A stretch of 64,000 bases of DNA from Streptomyces luomodiensis (GTDB lineage Bacteria > Actinomycetota > Actinomycetes > Streptomycetales > Streptomycetaceae), in assembly GCF_031679605.1 (NCBI RefSeq), contig NZ_CP117522.1, forward strand, positions 2,666,001-2,730,000, given 5' to 3'. Made by a program: the position numbers and the translations under genes. The notes below the pieces were generated by a model. The model was not told the DNA's origin. It did not search any database and was given only the letters and a program-made list of their open reading frames with translations. This document shows positions 55,203 to 64,000 of this stretch, piece after piece. Positions within the stretch are counted from its first letter, which is position 1. Each line of letters opens with the position of its first letter.

Positions 55203-57941
55203 TCAGTGAGCCGCCGACTCCCAGTCGGCGCCCGAGCCGACCGACACGTCCAGCGGGGCGCTCAGCCGGAAGGCGCCCTTCATCTCACGGCGCACCAGCT
55301 CCTCGACCCGCTCCCGCTCACCGGGGGCGATCTCCAGCACGATTTCGTCGTGCACCTGGAGCAGCATCCGCGAGGAGAGCTTCTCCTTGGTCAGCGCCGC
55401 GTCGACCTTCAGCATCGCGATCTTGACGATATCGGCGGCGGTGCCCTGGATCGGGGCGTTGAGCGCCATCCGTTCGGCCATCTCGCGGCGCTGGCGGTTG
55501 TCGCTGGTGAGGTCCGGAAGATAGCGGCGGCGGCCGAGCATGGTCTCCGTATAGCCGGTGGCGCGCGCCTCCTCGACGACCCGCTGAAGATAGTCGCGCA
55601 CCCCGCCGAACCGCTCGAAGAAGTTCTCCATCAGCTTGCGGGCCTCATCGGGGGTGATGCCCAGCTGCTGGGAGAGGCCGAACGCCGACAGGCCGTACGC
55701 CAGTCCGTAGGACATGGCCTTGATCTTGCGGCGCATCTCCGGATCGACCGCCGCCGGCTCGACCGCGAAGACCTGGGAGGCGACCGTGGTGTGCAGATCC
55801 TCGCCGGAGGTGAACGCCTCGATCAGGCCCGCGTCCTCGGAGAGATGGGCCATCACGCGCAGCTCGATCTGGCTGTAGTCGGCGGTCATCAGCGACTCGA
55901 AGCCGTCACCGACGACGAAGCCGCGCCGGATCGCCCGGCCCTCGTCCGTGCGCACCGGGATGTTCTGGAGATTGGGGTCGGTGGAGGAGAGCCGGCCGGT
56001 GGCCGCCACGGTCTGGTTGAAGGTGGTGTGGATGCGGCCGCCGGGGGCGATGGTCTTGATCAGGCCCTCGACGGTGGAGCGCAGCCGGGCCTGCTCACGG
56101 TGGCGCAGCATGATCACCGGGAGTTCGTGGTCGGTCTGCGCGGCCAGCCAGGCCAGCGCGTCGGCGTCCGTGGTGTACCCGGTCTTGGTCTTCTTGGTCT
56201 TGGGCAGGCCCAGCTCGCCGAAGAGCACCTCCTGGAGCTGCTTGGGCGAGCCGAGGTTGAACTCATGGCCCACCGCGGCGTGCGCCTCCTTCACGGCATG
56301 CTGCACGGCGGCCGCGAACTGCTGCTCCATGCGCTCCAGCCAGGAGCGGTCGGCCGCGATGCCCGACCGCTCCATCCGGGCCAGCAGCTCGGAGACCGGC
56401 AGCTCCATGTCGTGCAGCAGCCCGTCCGCGCCCACGTCCTTCAGCCGGCCGCCGAACGCCTCGCCCAGGTCCAGGATCGTCCGCGCCTTGATCATCAGGG
56501 CGTCCCGCTCGGCCTCGTCATCGGCGCCGAAGGCCAGCTGCCCGCCGTCCGCGGCCACCGCGGGGGACAGCTCACGGCCCAGGTACTCCATCGACAGGGC
56601 GTCCAGCTCGAACGAGCGGCGGCCGGGCTTGACCAGATAGGCGGCGAGGGCGGTGTCCATGGTGACGCCCGCGACGGACCAGCCGTGCTCGGCGAAGACC
56701 CGCATGATCCCCTTGGCGTTGTGCAGCACCTTGGGGCGGTCCGGGTCCGCGATCCACTCGGCGAACGCCCGCTCGTCGGCCTCGTCCAGCTGCGCGGGGT
56801 CGAAGCTCACGGCGGGTCCGGAACCGGTGGCCAGCGCGATCTCGCTGACGCTGCCGCTGCCCAGCGCCCAGGTGTCCACGGTGGCCAGGCCCAGCGGTGC
56901 CGCGCGGTGGCTCTCCAGCCAGGGGGCGAGCTCACCCGCGCCCAGCGCCACCCCGTCGACCGCGACGCCCGGCTCCGCGGCCGCGGGCTCCTCCTCCGCC
57001 GCGCCCGGGTCGGCGGCCATGATCCGGTCGCGGAAGTTCTGGTGGCGGAACTCCAGCGCGTCCAGGATCACCGAGAGCGCCTCCCGGTCGTACGGGGCGC
57101 GCGCCAGCCCCTCCGGACCGGTGGTGAGCTCCACGTCCCGCACCAGCTCGGTCAGCCGGCGGTTGAGCTTCACGGACTCCAGGTGGTCGCGGAACTTCTC
57201 GCCGACCTTCCCCTTGACCTCGTCGGCCCGCTCCACCAGCTCCTCGAAGGAGCCGAACTGGTTGATCCACTTCGCCGCGGTCTTCTCGCCGACGCCCGGG
57301 ATACCGGGGAGGTTGTCCGACGGGTCGCCGCGCAGGGCCGCGAAGTCGGGATACTGGCGCGGGGTGAGGCCGTACTTCTCCTGCACCTTCTCGGGGGTGA
57401 ACCGGGTCAGCTCGGACACGCCCTTGGTGGGGTAGAGCACCGTGACATGGTCGGTGACCAGCTGGAACGAATCCCGGTCGCCGGTGACGATCAGCACCTC
57501 GAAGCCCTGCTCCTCGGCCTGGGTGGCGAGAGTGGCGATCACGTCGTCGGCCTCGAAGCCGTCCACCGCGAACCGCGTGATGTTCATGGCGTCGAGCAGC
57601 TCGCCGATCAGCTCGACCTGGCCCTTGAACTCGTCAGGGGTCTTGGAGCGGTTCGCCTTGTACTCCGTGAACTGCTCGGAGCGCCAGGTCTTGCGCGAGA
57701 CGTCGAACGCCACGGCGAGGTGCGTGGGCCGCTCATCACGGAGCGTGTTCGCCAGCATCGAGGCGAAGCCGTAGATCGCGTTGGTGGTCTGGCCGGTGGT
57801 CGTGCTGAAGTTCTCGGCCGGCAACGCGAAGAACGCCCGGTATGCCAGGGAATGCCCGTCCAGCAGGAGCAGGCGGGGACGGTCCTCCCCCGTGCGGTCG
57901 GACGCGGGCGCTGCGGTCTTCTTCGATGCTTTCTCTGCCAC
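55203..57941 (-). CDS. polA: DNA polymerase I
   Basis: Family A polymerase for repair synthesis and Okazaki-fragment maturation. It has 912 residues from GTG at 57941 (VAEKASKKTAAPASDRTG). The N-terminal 5'-3' exonuclease (LLLLDGHSLAYRAFFALP; DGFEADDVIATLA; LRGDPSDNLPGIPGVGEKTA) is intact, as is the polymerase domain with MTADYSQIELRVMAHLSE, KAMSYGLAYGLS and LQVHDEIVLE. The middle domain keeps the fold, but the metal-binding D-x-E of proofreading is not seen (LATVDTW in its place), as expected in actinobacteria. The start has a GGGGG site. A long in-frame upstream extension is not conserved. Confidence 0.96.
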   Translation of the reverse strand: MAEKASKKTAAPASDRTGEDRPRLLLLDGHSLAYRAFFALPAENFSTTTGQTTNAIYGFASMLANTLRDERPTHLAVAFDVSRKTWRSEQFTEYKANRSKTPDEFKGQVELIGELLDAMNITRFAVDGFEADDVIATLATQAEEQGFEVLIVTGDRDSFQLVTDHVTVLYPTKGVSELTRFTPEKVQEKYGLTPRQYPDFAALRGDPSDNLPGIPGVGEKTAAKWINQFGSFEELVERADEVKGKVGEKFRDHLESVKLNRRLTELVRDVELTTGPEGLARAPYDREALSVILDALEFRHQNFRDRIMAADPGAAEEEPAAAEPGVAVDGVALGAGELAPWLESHRAAPLGLATVDTWALGSGSVSEIALATGSGPAVSFDPAQLDEADERAFAEWIADPDRPKVLHNAKGIMRVFAEHGWSVAGVTMDTALAAYLVKPGRRSFELDALSMEYLGRELSPAVAADGGQLAFGADDEAERDALMIKARTILDLGEAFGGRLKDVGADGLLHDMELPVSELLARMERSGIAADRSWLERMEQQFAAAVQHAVKEAHAAVGHEFNLGSPKQLQEVLFGELGLPKTKKTKTGYTTDADALAWLAAQTDHELPVIMLRHREQARLRSTVEGLIKTIAPGGRIHTTFNQTVAATGRLSSTDPNLQNIPVRTDEGRAIRRGFVVGDGFESLMTADYSQIELRVMAHLSEDAGLIEAFTSGEDLHTTVASQVFAVEPAAVDPEMRRKIKAMSYGLAYGLSAFGLSQQLGITPDEARKLMENFFERFGGVRDYLQRVVEEARATGYTETMLGRRRYLPDLTSDNRQRREMAERMALNAPIQGTAADIVKIAMLKVDAALTKEKLSSRMLLQVHDEIVLEIAPGERERVEELVRREMKGAFRLSAPLDVSVGSGADWESAAH

Positions 57942-58002
57942 GCCCCCGATCCTGCCACGCCCCACCGACAATGCTTCCCGCCCCGGCCACCGGGACCAGG
58001 CC

Positions 58003-58065
58003 GGGCACATGATCGGACGGGCACATGACCGACACATGACCAGGCACCTGACCCGACACATGACC
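58003..58065. repeat. Degenerate ~12-bp CACATGACC repeats between polA and the oxidoreductase
   Basis: Five near copies of GGGCACATGACC / GACACATGACC / AGGCACCTGACC with about 12-base spacing fill the middle of the 279-base divergent gap. They lie 62-124 bases upstream of the polA start. Confidence 0.75.
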
Positions 58066-58220
58066 GGACCGGCCGCGGGAACGGCCGCGGCCCGAACGGG
58101 AGAGGCGGACCACCGGGACCGGCCCGCCACCCCGGACGCCGGTGACCCGTGACAGGATCGGACGCACAGGTCCACGCACCCGCACAGGTCCCGCAACGCT
58201 CGAACCCGAAGGGGAGCGAG

Positions 58221-60527
<2,307 letters not shown>

Positions 60528-60551
60528 GCGTTTGCTCAGTCCCCTGGTAAG

Positions 60552-60590
60552 AAGGTGGCCACCACCAGCCAAGGCCAAGGTGGCCACCAC
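60552..60590. repeat. Direct repeat upstream of the thioesterase
   Basis: AAGGTGGCCACCAC occurs at 60552-60565 and 60577-60590 (25-base period), 25 bases upstream of the start. Each copy contains the palindrome GTGGCCAC, which could be an operator half-site or chance. Confidence 0.6.
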
Positions 60591-60614
60591 GAGCAACCGA
60601 ACGGAGCCGGTCCG

Positions 60615-61130
60615 ATGGGCGAGCAGACCAGCGTGAAGTTCCCGCAAGAGGTCATCGACGAGTACGCGGCGCTCGGTGTGGACCTTCCCGCGCTGTTCTC
60701 CGCCGGACACCTCGGCACCCGCATGGGCGTGCAGATCCTCGAAGCCTCCGCCGAGCGCGTCGTGGGCACCATGCCCGTGGAGGGCAACACCCAGCCCTAC
60801 GGACTGCTGCACGGAGGCGCCTCCGCCGTCCTGGCCGAGACCCTGGGCTCGGTCGGCTCGATGCTCCACGGCGGCAGCGAGCGGATCGCGGTCGGCGTCG
60901 ACCTCAACTGCACCCACCACCGCGGCGTCCGCTCCGGCCTGGTCACCGGCGTCGCCACCCCCCTCCACCGGGGCCGCTCCACCGCGACCTACGAGATCGT
61001 CATCAGCGATGAGCAGGACCGGCGGGTGTGCACCGCCCGCCTCACCTGCCTGCTGCGCGAGGTCGACGACGCCGGCCGCGCCAAGACGGTCGCCGAGATC
61101 ACCGACGCCAAGGAGCGCGCCCAGGCGTGA
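60615..61130 (+). CDS. PaaI-type hotdog thioesterase
   Basis: 171-residue hotdog-fold protein, most like acyl-CoA thioesterases of the PaaI/YbdB kind. The conserved NTQPYGLLHGGASAVLAETLGS contains the catalytic region; GLLHGGAS and the acidic E in AETLG are diagnostic, and DLNCTHHRGV follows. ATG 60615 has a GGAG upstream; the in-frame GTG at 60555 would add 20 poorly conserved residues. The substrate is unknown. It ends at a strong terminator. Confidence 0.9.
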   Translation: MGEQTSVKFPQEVIDEYAALGVDLPALFSAGHLGTRMGVQILEASAERVVGTMPVEGNTQPYGLLHGGASAVLAETLGSVGSMLHGGSERIAVGVDLNCTHHRGVRSGLVTGVATPLHRGRSTATYEIVISDEQDRRVCTARLTCLLREVDDAGRAKTVAEITDAKERAQA

Positions 61131-61158
61131 CGCCCGGCGGGCCGGACGCGCCCGCACC

Positions 61159-61192
61159 GTCCGGCCCGGCCTTGTTGAAGGCCGGGCCGGAC
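61159..61192 (+). terminator. Rho-independent terminator after the thioesterase
   Basis: A perfect 15-bp stem, GTCCGGCCCGGCCTT (61159-61173) with 61178-61192, and a GTTG loop are followed by TTCTTTA. Confidence 0.92.
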
Positions 61193-61249
61193 TTCTTTAC
61201 GGCCGGAAGGACTTCCTTACGGCCGGAAGGACGTCCTTACGGCCGGCCC
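61193..61249. repeat. 20-bp tandem repeats after the terminator
   Basis: Units TTCTTTACGGCCGGAAGGAC, TTCCTTACGGCCGGAAGGAC and a partial GTCCTTACGGCCGG follow each other directly. Each contains the near-palindrome CCTTACGGCCGGAAGG, so single strands could fold into small hairpins. Confidence 0.85.
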
Positions 61250-61715
61250 CGCCCAGCAGAGGGAAGCCCCGCTCGCGGCACCGGACCGATGTCGACGGTT
61301 GTAACACTCCGTAACATCGACGCAATGCGAGATCGCGTTTTCAGCGACCGGAACGCCACTCCGAACTCGATCTTTTCGCGCTGATCCGCGCACGGCGCTC
61401 CGCACTTCGCTCGCCAGTTCCCCACACTCCTTAGCGGAACTGCACCTTCTCAGTATCCGGACCTGATGATCGGTCCAGATATGCCCCATTCATCCTTTCC
61501 GTTCCGCTACACGGACACCCAGAAGTGACGCGCGTCATAACAAGACAGTCACATCATGGCCTGCACCTCTGCCCCCGGTCGCGCCCCACGCTTAGAGTCA
61601 CAGCCAGTCACGACCCCGTGGGGTGTACGCCGCACCCGCACGGCCATTCCAGGTTCATCCGGCGAGGACACGGCATCCCGTGAACTCGGGTGCCGAGCCA
61701 GGGAAAGGATTCCTC

Positions 61716-62948
61716 GTGCGACACCGTTCCTTGCTCATCATGACCACCGCGATCACTGCGGGCGCCCTCACCCTCAGCGCCTGCGGGTCGCGGGACGACA
61801 AAGACGACAGTGGCGGCAAGGACAGCAAGACGACCGTGGTCATCGGTGTCGACGCCCCGCTCACCGGCTCGCTGTCCGCCATCGGCCAGGGCATCAAGAA
61901 CTCCGTCGACCTCGCGGCGCGCATAGCCAACAAGAACAACGAGGTCGACGGCGTCACCTTCAAGGTCAAACCCTTCGACGACCAGGCCGTGCCCTCCTCC
62001 GGCAAGGCAAACGCCACCTCGATGGTCGACGACGAGGAGATCCTCGGCGCGGTCGGCCCGCTCAACTCGGGCGTCGCCCAATCCATGCAAGGCGTCTACG
62101 CCAGAGCCGACCTCGCCCAGGTCTCCCCCGCCAACACCAACCCGGCCCTCAGCCAGGGCGACGACTGGGCCTCGGGCAAGAAGTCCCGCCCCTTCAAGAC
62201 CTACTTCCGCACCGCGACCACCGACATCATCCAGGGCCGCTTCGCCGCGCAGTACTACTACAAGGACGCGAAAAAGCGGAAGGTCTTCGTCATCGACGAC
62301 AAGCAGGCCTACGGCAACGGCCTCGCCACCATCTTCGCCGAGGAGTTCAAGCGCCTCGGCGGCAAGGTCGTCGGCCGCGACCACCTCACCGTCAAGGAAA
62401 CCGACTTCTCCGGCATCGCCAACAAGGTCAAGTCCTCCGGCGCCGACTCCGTCTACTTCGGCGGCCAGTACCCCGAGGGCGGTCTCCTCTCCGACCAGGT
62501 CAAACAGGCCGGCGCACAGGTCCCCGTCATGGGCGGCGACGGCATCTACGACCCCGCCTTCATCAAGGCGTCCAGCACCAGCAACGACGGCGACCTCGCC
62601 ACCTCCGTCGGCTACCCGGTCGAACAGCTCGACTCCGCCAAGACGTTCGTGAAGAACTACGCGGCCCAGAACTACGAGGACCCCTACGGCGCCTACGGCG
62701 GCTACTCCTACGACGCCGCCTGGGCCATCATCCAGGCCGTCAAGGCCGTCGTCGACGACAACGACGGCAAGCTCCCGGACGACGCCCGCGCCAAGATCAC
62801 CGAAGCGCTCGGCGACGTCTCCTTCGACGGCGTCACCGGCAAGGTCTCCTTCGACAGCTACGGCGACACCACCAACAAACAGCTGACCGTCTACCAGGTC
62901 ACCAAGGGCGCCTGGAAGTCCGTGAAGAGCGAGACCTTCAAGGACTGA
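61716..62948 (+). CDS. livK: Branched-chain amino-acid ABC transporter substrate-binding lipoprotein
   Basis: 410-residue solute-binding lipoprotein of the LivJ/LivK type. The signal peptide ends in the lipobox TLSAC with C23. The mature protein has VVIGVDAPLTGSLSAIGQGIKN near the start and the type I periplasmic-binding fold (AVGPLNSGVAQS; VFVIDDKQAYGNGLA; GGQYPEGG). GTG 61716 has AAAGGA six bases upstream. The first gene of an operon with the permeases; a hairpin separates it from livH. Leucine, isoleucine or valine uptake is the family role, but related proteins bind other amino acids. Confidence 0.93.
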   Translation: MRHRSLLIMTTAITAGALTLSACGSRDDKDDSGGKDSKTTVVIGVDAPLTGSLSAIGQGIKNSVDLAARIANKNNEVDGVTFKVKPFDDQAVPSSGKANATSMVDDEEILGAVGPLNSGVAQSMQGVYARADLAQVSPANTNPALSQGDDWASGKKSRPFKTYFRTATTDIIQGRFAAQYYYKDAKKRKVFVIDDKQAYGNGLATIFAEEFKRLGGKVVGRDHLTVKETDFSGIANKVKSSGADSVYFGGQYPEGGLLSDQVKQAGAQVPVMGGDGIYDPAFIKASSTSNDGDLATSVGYPVEQLDSAKTFVKNYAAQNYEDPYGAYGGYSYDAAWAIIQAVKAVVDDNDGKLPDDARAKITEALGDVSFDGVTGKVSFDSYGDTTNKQLTVYQVTKGAWKSVKSETFKD

Positions 62949-62984
62949 CCACCCGGCGGCGACTCGCACACCCACGAAACGAAA

Positions 62985-63018
62985 CCGCGCGAGGGCGTAC
63001 ACCATCGCCCTCGCGCGG
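62985..63018 (+). terminator. Intercistronic hairpin between livK and livH
   Basis: A perfect 13-bp stem, CCGCGCGAGGGCG (62985-62997) with 63006-63018, has an 8-base loop and no T-run. It probably acts as a partial terminator or 3' stabiliser that raises binding-protein expression over the permeases. Confidence 0.75.
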
Positions 63019-63052
63019 CGTCATATCCGACACGCTCATCGGAGGCCCTGCG

Positions 63053-63985
63053 GTGCACGAACTGCCGCAAACGCTGGTCAACGGCCTGACCCTCGGCGCC
63101 CTCTACGGCTTGATCGCCATCGGGTACACCATGGTCTACGGCATCGTCCAGCTCATCAACTTCGCCCATGGCGAGATCTTCATGATCGGGGGCTTCGGCG
63201 CCCTCACCATCCACCTCTGGCTGCCCAGCGGCACCGCACTCGCCCTCGCCCTGCCCCTCATGCTCATCGGCGGCATCATCGCCTCGGTCGCCATCGCCAC
63301 CGCGGCGGAACGCTTCGCCTACCGCCCCCTGCGCGGCGGCCCCCGGCTCGCCCCCCTGATCACCGCCATCGGACTGTCCATCGCCCTGCAACAGGCCATC
63401 TGGGCCTTCTACCCGGACGCCAAGAAACCCCTCAGCTTCCCCCAGTTCGAAGGCGCCTCGTTCGAAATCCTCAGCAACCTCCACATCCAGCGCGGCGACG
63501 CCTTCCTCCTCATCGCCGCCCCCCTGTGCATGCTCGCCCTCGGCCTGTTCGTCTCCAAAAGCCGCGCCGGCCGCGCCATGCAGGCCACCGCACAGGACCC
63601 CGACACCGCCAAACTCATGGGCATCAACACCGACCGCATCATCATGATGGCCTTCGCCATCGGCGGTGCCTTCGCCGCCGTCGCCGCCCTCTCCCACGGA
63701 CTCAAATACGGCCAGATCAACTTCGAAATGGGCTTCATCGCCGGCCTCAAGGCATTCACCGCCGCCGTGCTGGGCGGCATCGGCAACATCTACGGCGCCA
63801 TGCTCGGCGGCGTCGTCCTCGGCATCGTCGAAGCCCTGGCCATCAAATACATCCAGGACATCCCCGGGATGGACCAACTCGGCGGCGGCGCCTGGAAGGA
63901 CGTATGGGCCTTCACCCTGCTCATCGTCGTCCTGCTGGTCAGGCCACAGGGCCTGCTCGGCGAACGCGTAGCGGACCGGGCGTGA
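63053..63985 (+). CDS. livH: Branched-chain amino-acid ABC transporter permease (LivH)
   Basis: 310-residue membrane protein with about eight helices. The start VHELPQTLVNGLTLGALYGL and the motif FAHGEIFMIGGFGAL, and the cytoplasmic loop SRAGRAMQATAQDPDTAKLMGINTD (given in part: RAMQATAQDPDTAKLMG), are standard for LivH. GTG 63053 has GGAGG seven bases upstream. With LivM it forms the channel of the transporter whose binding protein is the preceding gene. Confidence 0.95.
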   Translation: MHELPQTLVNGLTLGALYGLIAIGYTMVYGIVQLINFAHGEIFMIGGFGALTIHLWLPSGTALALALPLMLIGGIIASVAIATAAERFAYRPLRGGPRLAPLITAIGLSIALQQAIWAFYPDAKKPLSFPQFEGASFEILSNLHIQRGDAFLLIAAPLCMLALGLFVSKSRAGRAMQATAQDPDTAKLMGINTDRIIMMAFAIGGAFAAVAALSHGLKYGQINFEMGFIAGLKAFTAAVLGGIGNIYGAMLGGVVLGIVEALAIKYIQDIPGMDQLGGGAWKDVWAFTLLIVVLLVRPQGLLGERVADRA

Positions 63986-63997
63986 GGGAGTGAACCG

Positions 63998-64000
63998 ATG
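63998..64000 (+). other. Start codon of the next gene, probably livM
   Basis: ATG at the window edge, 12 bases after the livH stop and preceded by GAGGGAG. The second permease LivM is expected here from the usual operon order; only the start codon is visible. Confidence 0.5.

Larger units (their letters stand above)
61131..61715. other. Long gap between the thioesterase and the liv operon
   Basis: A 585-base gap with no gene. It holds a strong terminator (61159-61192), three 20-base repeats (61193-61249), two GTAAC words ten bases apart (61301 and 61311) flanked by GTCGA/TCGAC, and a 12-base palindrome TGACGCGCGTCA at 61526-61537. TTAGAGT near 61592 resembles a -10 element for the liv operon, without a clear -35. 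Confidence 0.5.

Overview
The window is a high-G+C actinobacterial chromosome segment, almost certainly Streptomyces. The evidence is the extreme third-position G+C, the many GTG and TTG starts, the near-verbatim Streptomyces forms of UvrA, UvrB, SecG and RbpA-family proteins, and the gene order ctaB / tkt-tal-zwf-opcA-pgl / pgi / rbpA-secG-tpiA-pgk-gap / whiA-yvcK-rapZ-uvrC / uvrA / uvrB / coaE / rpsA / polA / liv. This is conserved chromosomal core with small accessory insertions. No IS element, prophage, integron, CRISPR array, tRNA or rRNA gene was recognised.

Layout. 1-7.8 kb: heme O synthase (partial, minus) diverges from a pentose-phosphate operon, tkt-tal-zwf-opcA-pgl, whose genes overlap or nearly touch. 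7.9-10.8 kb: pgi and an MFS exporter (minus). 10.9-14.9 kb: a lower-glycolysis cluster read gap-pgk-tpiA-secG-rbpA-like (minus), with a strong hairpin between gap and pgk. 15.3-20.3 kb: a tightly overlapped operon uvrC-rapZ-yvcK-whiA (minus), joining excision repair, an RNase adaptor, a nucleotide-sugar-binding protein and a sporulation regulator. 20.5-23.1 kb: a small Rieske protein diverges from a LacI-type regulator plus PfkB sugar kinase, with a perfect 32-bp palindromic operator between them. 23.2-36.7 kb: uvrA, an MBL hydrolase, an MHS-family transporter, a TerC gene with a convincing yybP-ykoY (Mn2+) riboswitch leader, two TerD-family genes, uvrB, a secreted glycerophosphodiesterase and an alkyltransferase.

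36.9-46.5 kb is the most accessory part: two tandem secreted DUF4360 proteins, a kinase-like protein without a P-loop, a DUF1697 protein, an unpaired PemK/MazF-like protein, an FUSC-type membrane protein, an ADP-ribosylglycohydrolase, small membrane proteins, a TPR protein, coaE, a PAC2 protein and a truncated beta-helix gene ending in short repeats. 46.6-64 kb: rpsA, a methyltransferase, HrpB helicase, DUF3068 and a tiny exported peptide, a lytic transglycosylase with Ig-like modules, polA, an FdhF/YdeP-type molybdopterin oxidoreductase, a hotdog thioesterase and the start of a branched-chain amino-acid ABC transporter operon.

Two themes stand out. Excision repair is concentrated here: uvrA, uvrB, uvrC, polA and an alkyltransferase all lie within about 40 kb. 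Low-complexity expansion is also frequent: a collagen-like Gly-X-Y insert in UvrC, Lys/Ala-rich segments in UvrA, UvrB and OpcA, and short tandem duplications that run across the stop codons of the Rieske gene and coaE. I see no clearly new multi-gene system. The best leads are the TerC riboswitch, the TerD protein with a C-terminal region resembling a degenerate FtsK-type ATPase, the UvrC collagen-like insert and the LacI-type operator.
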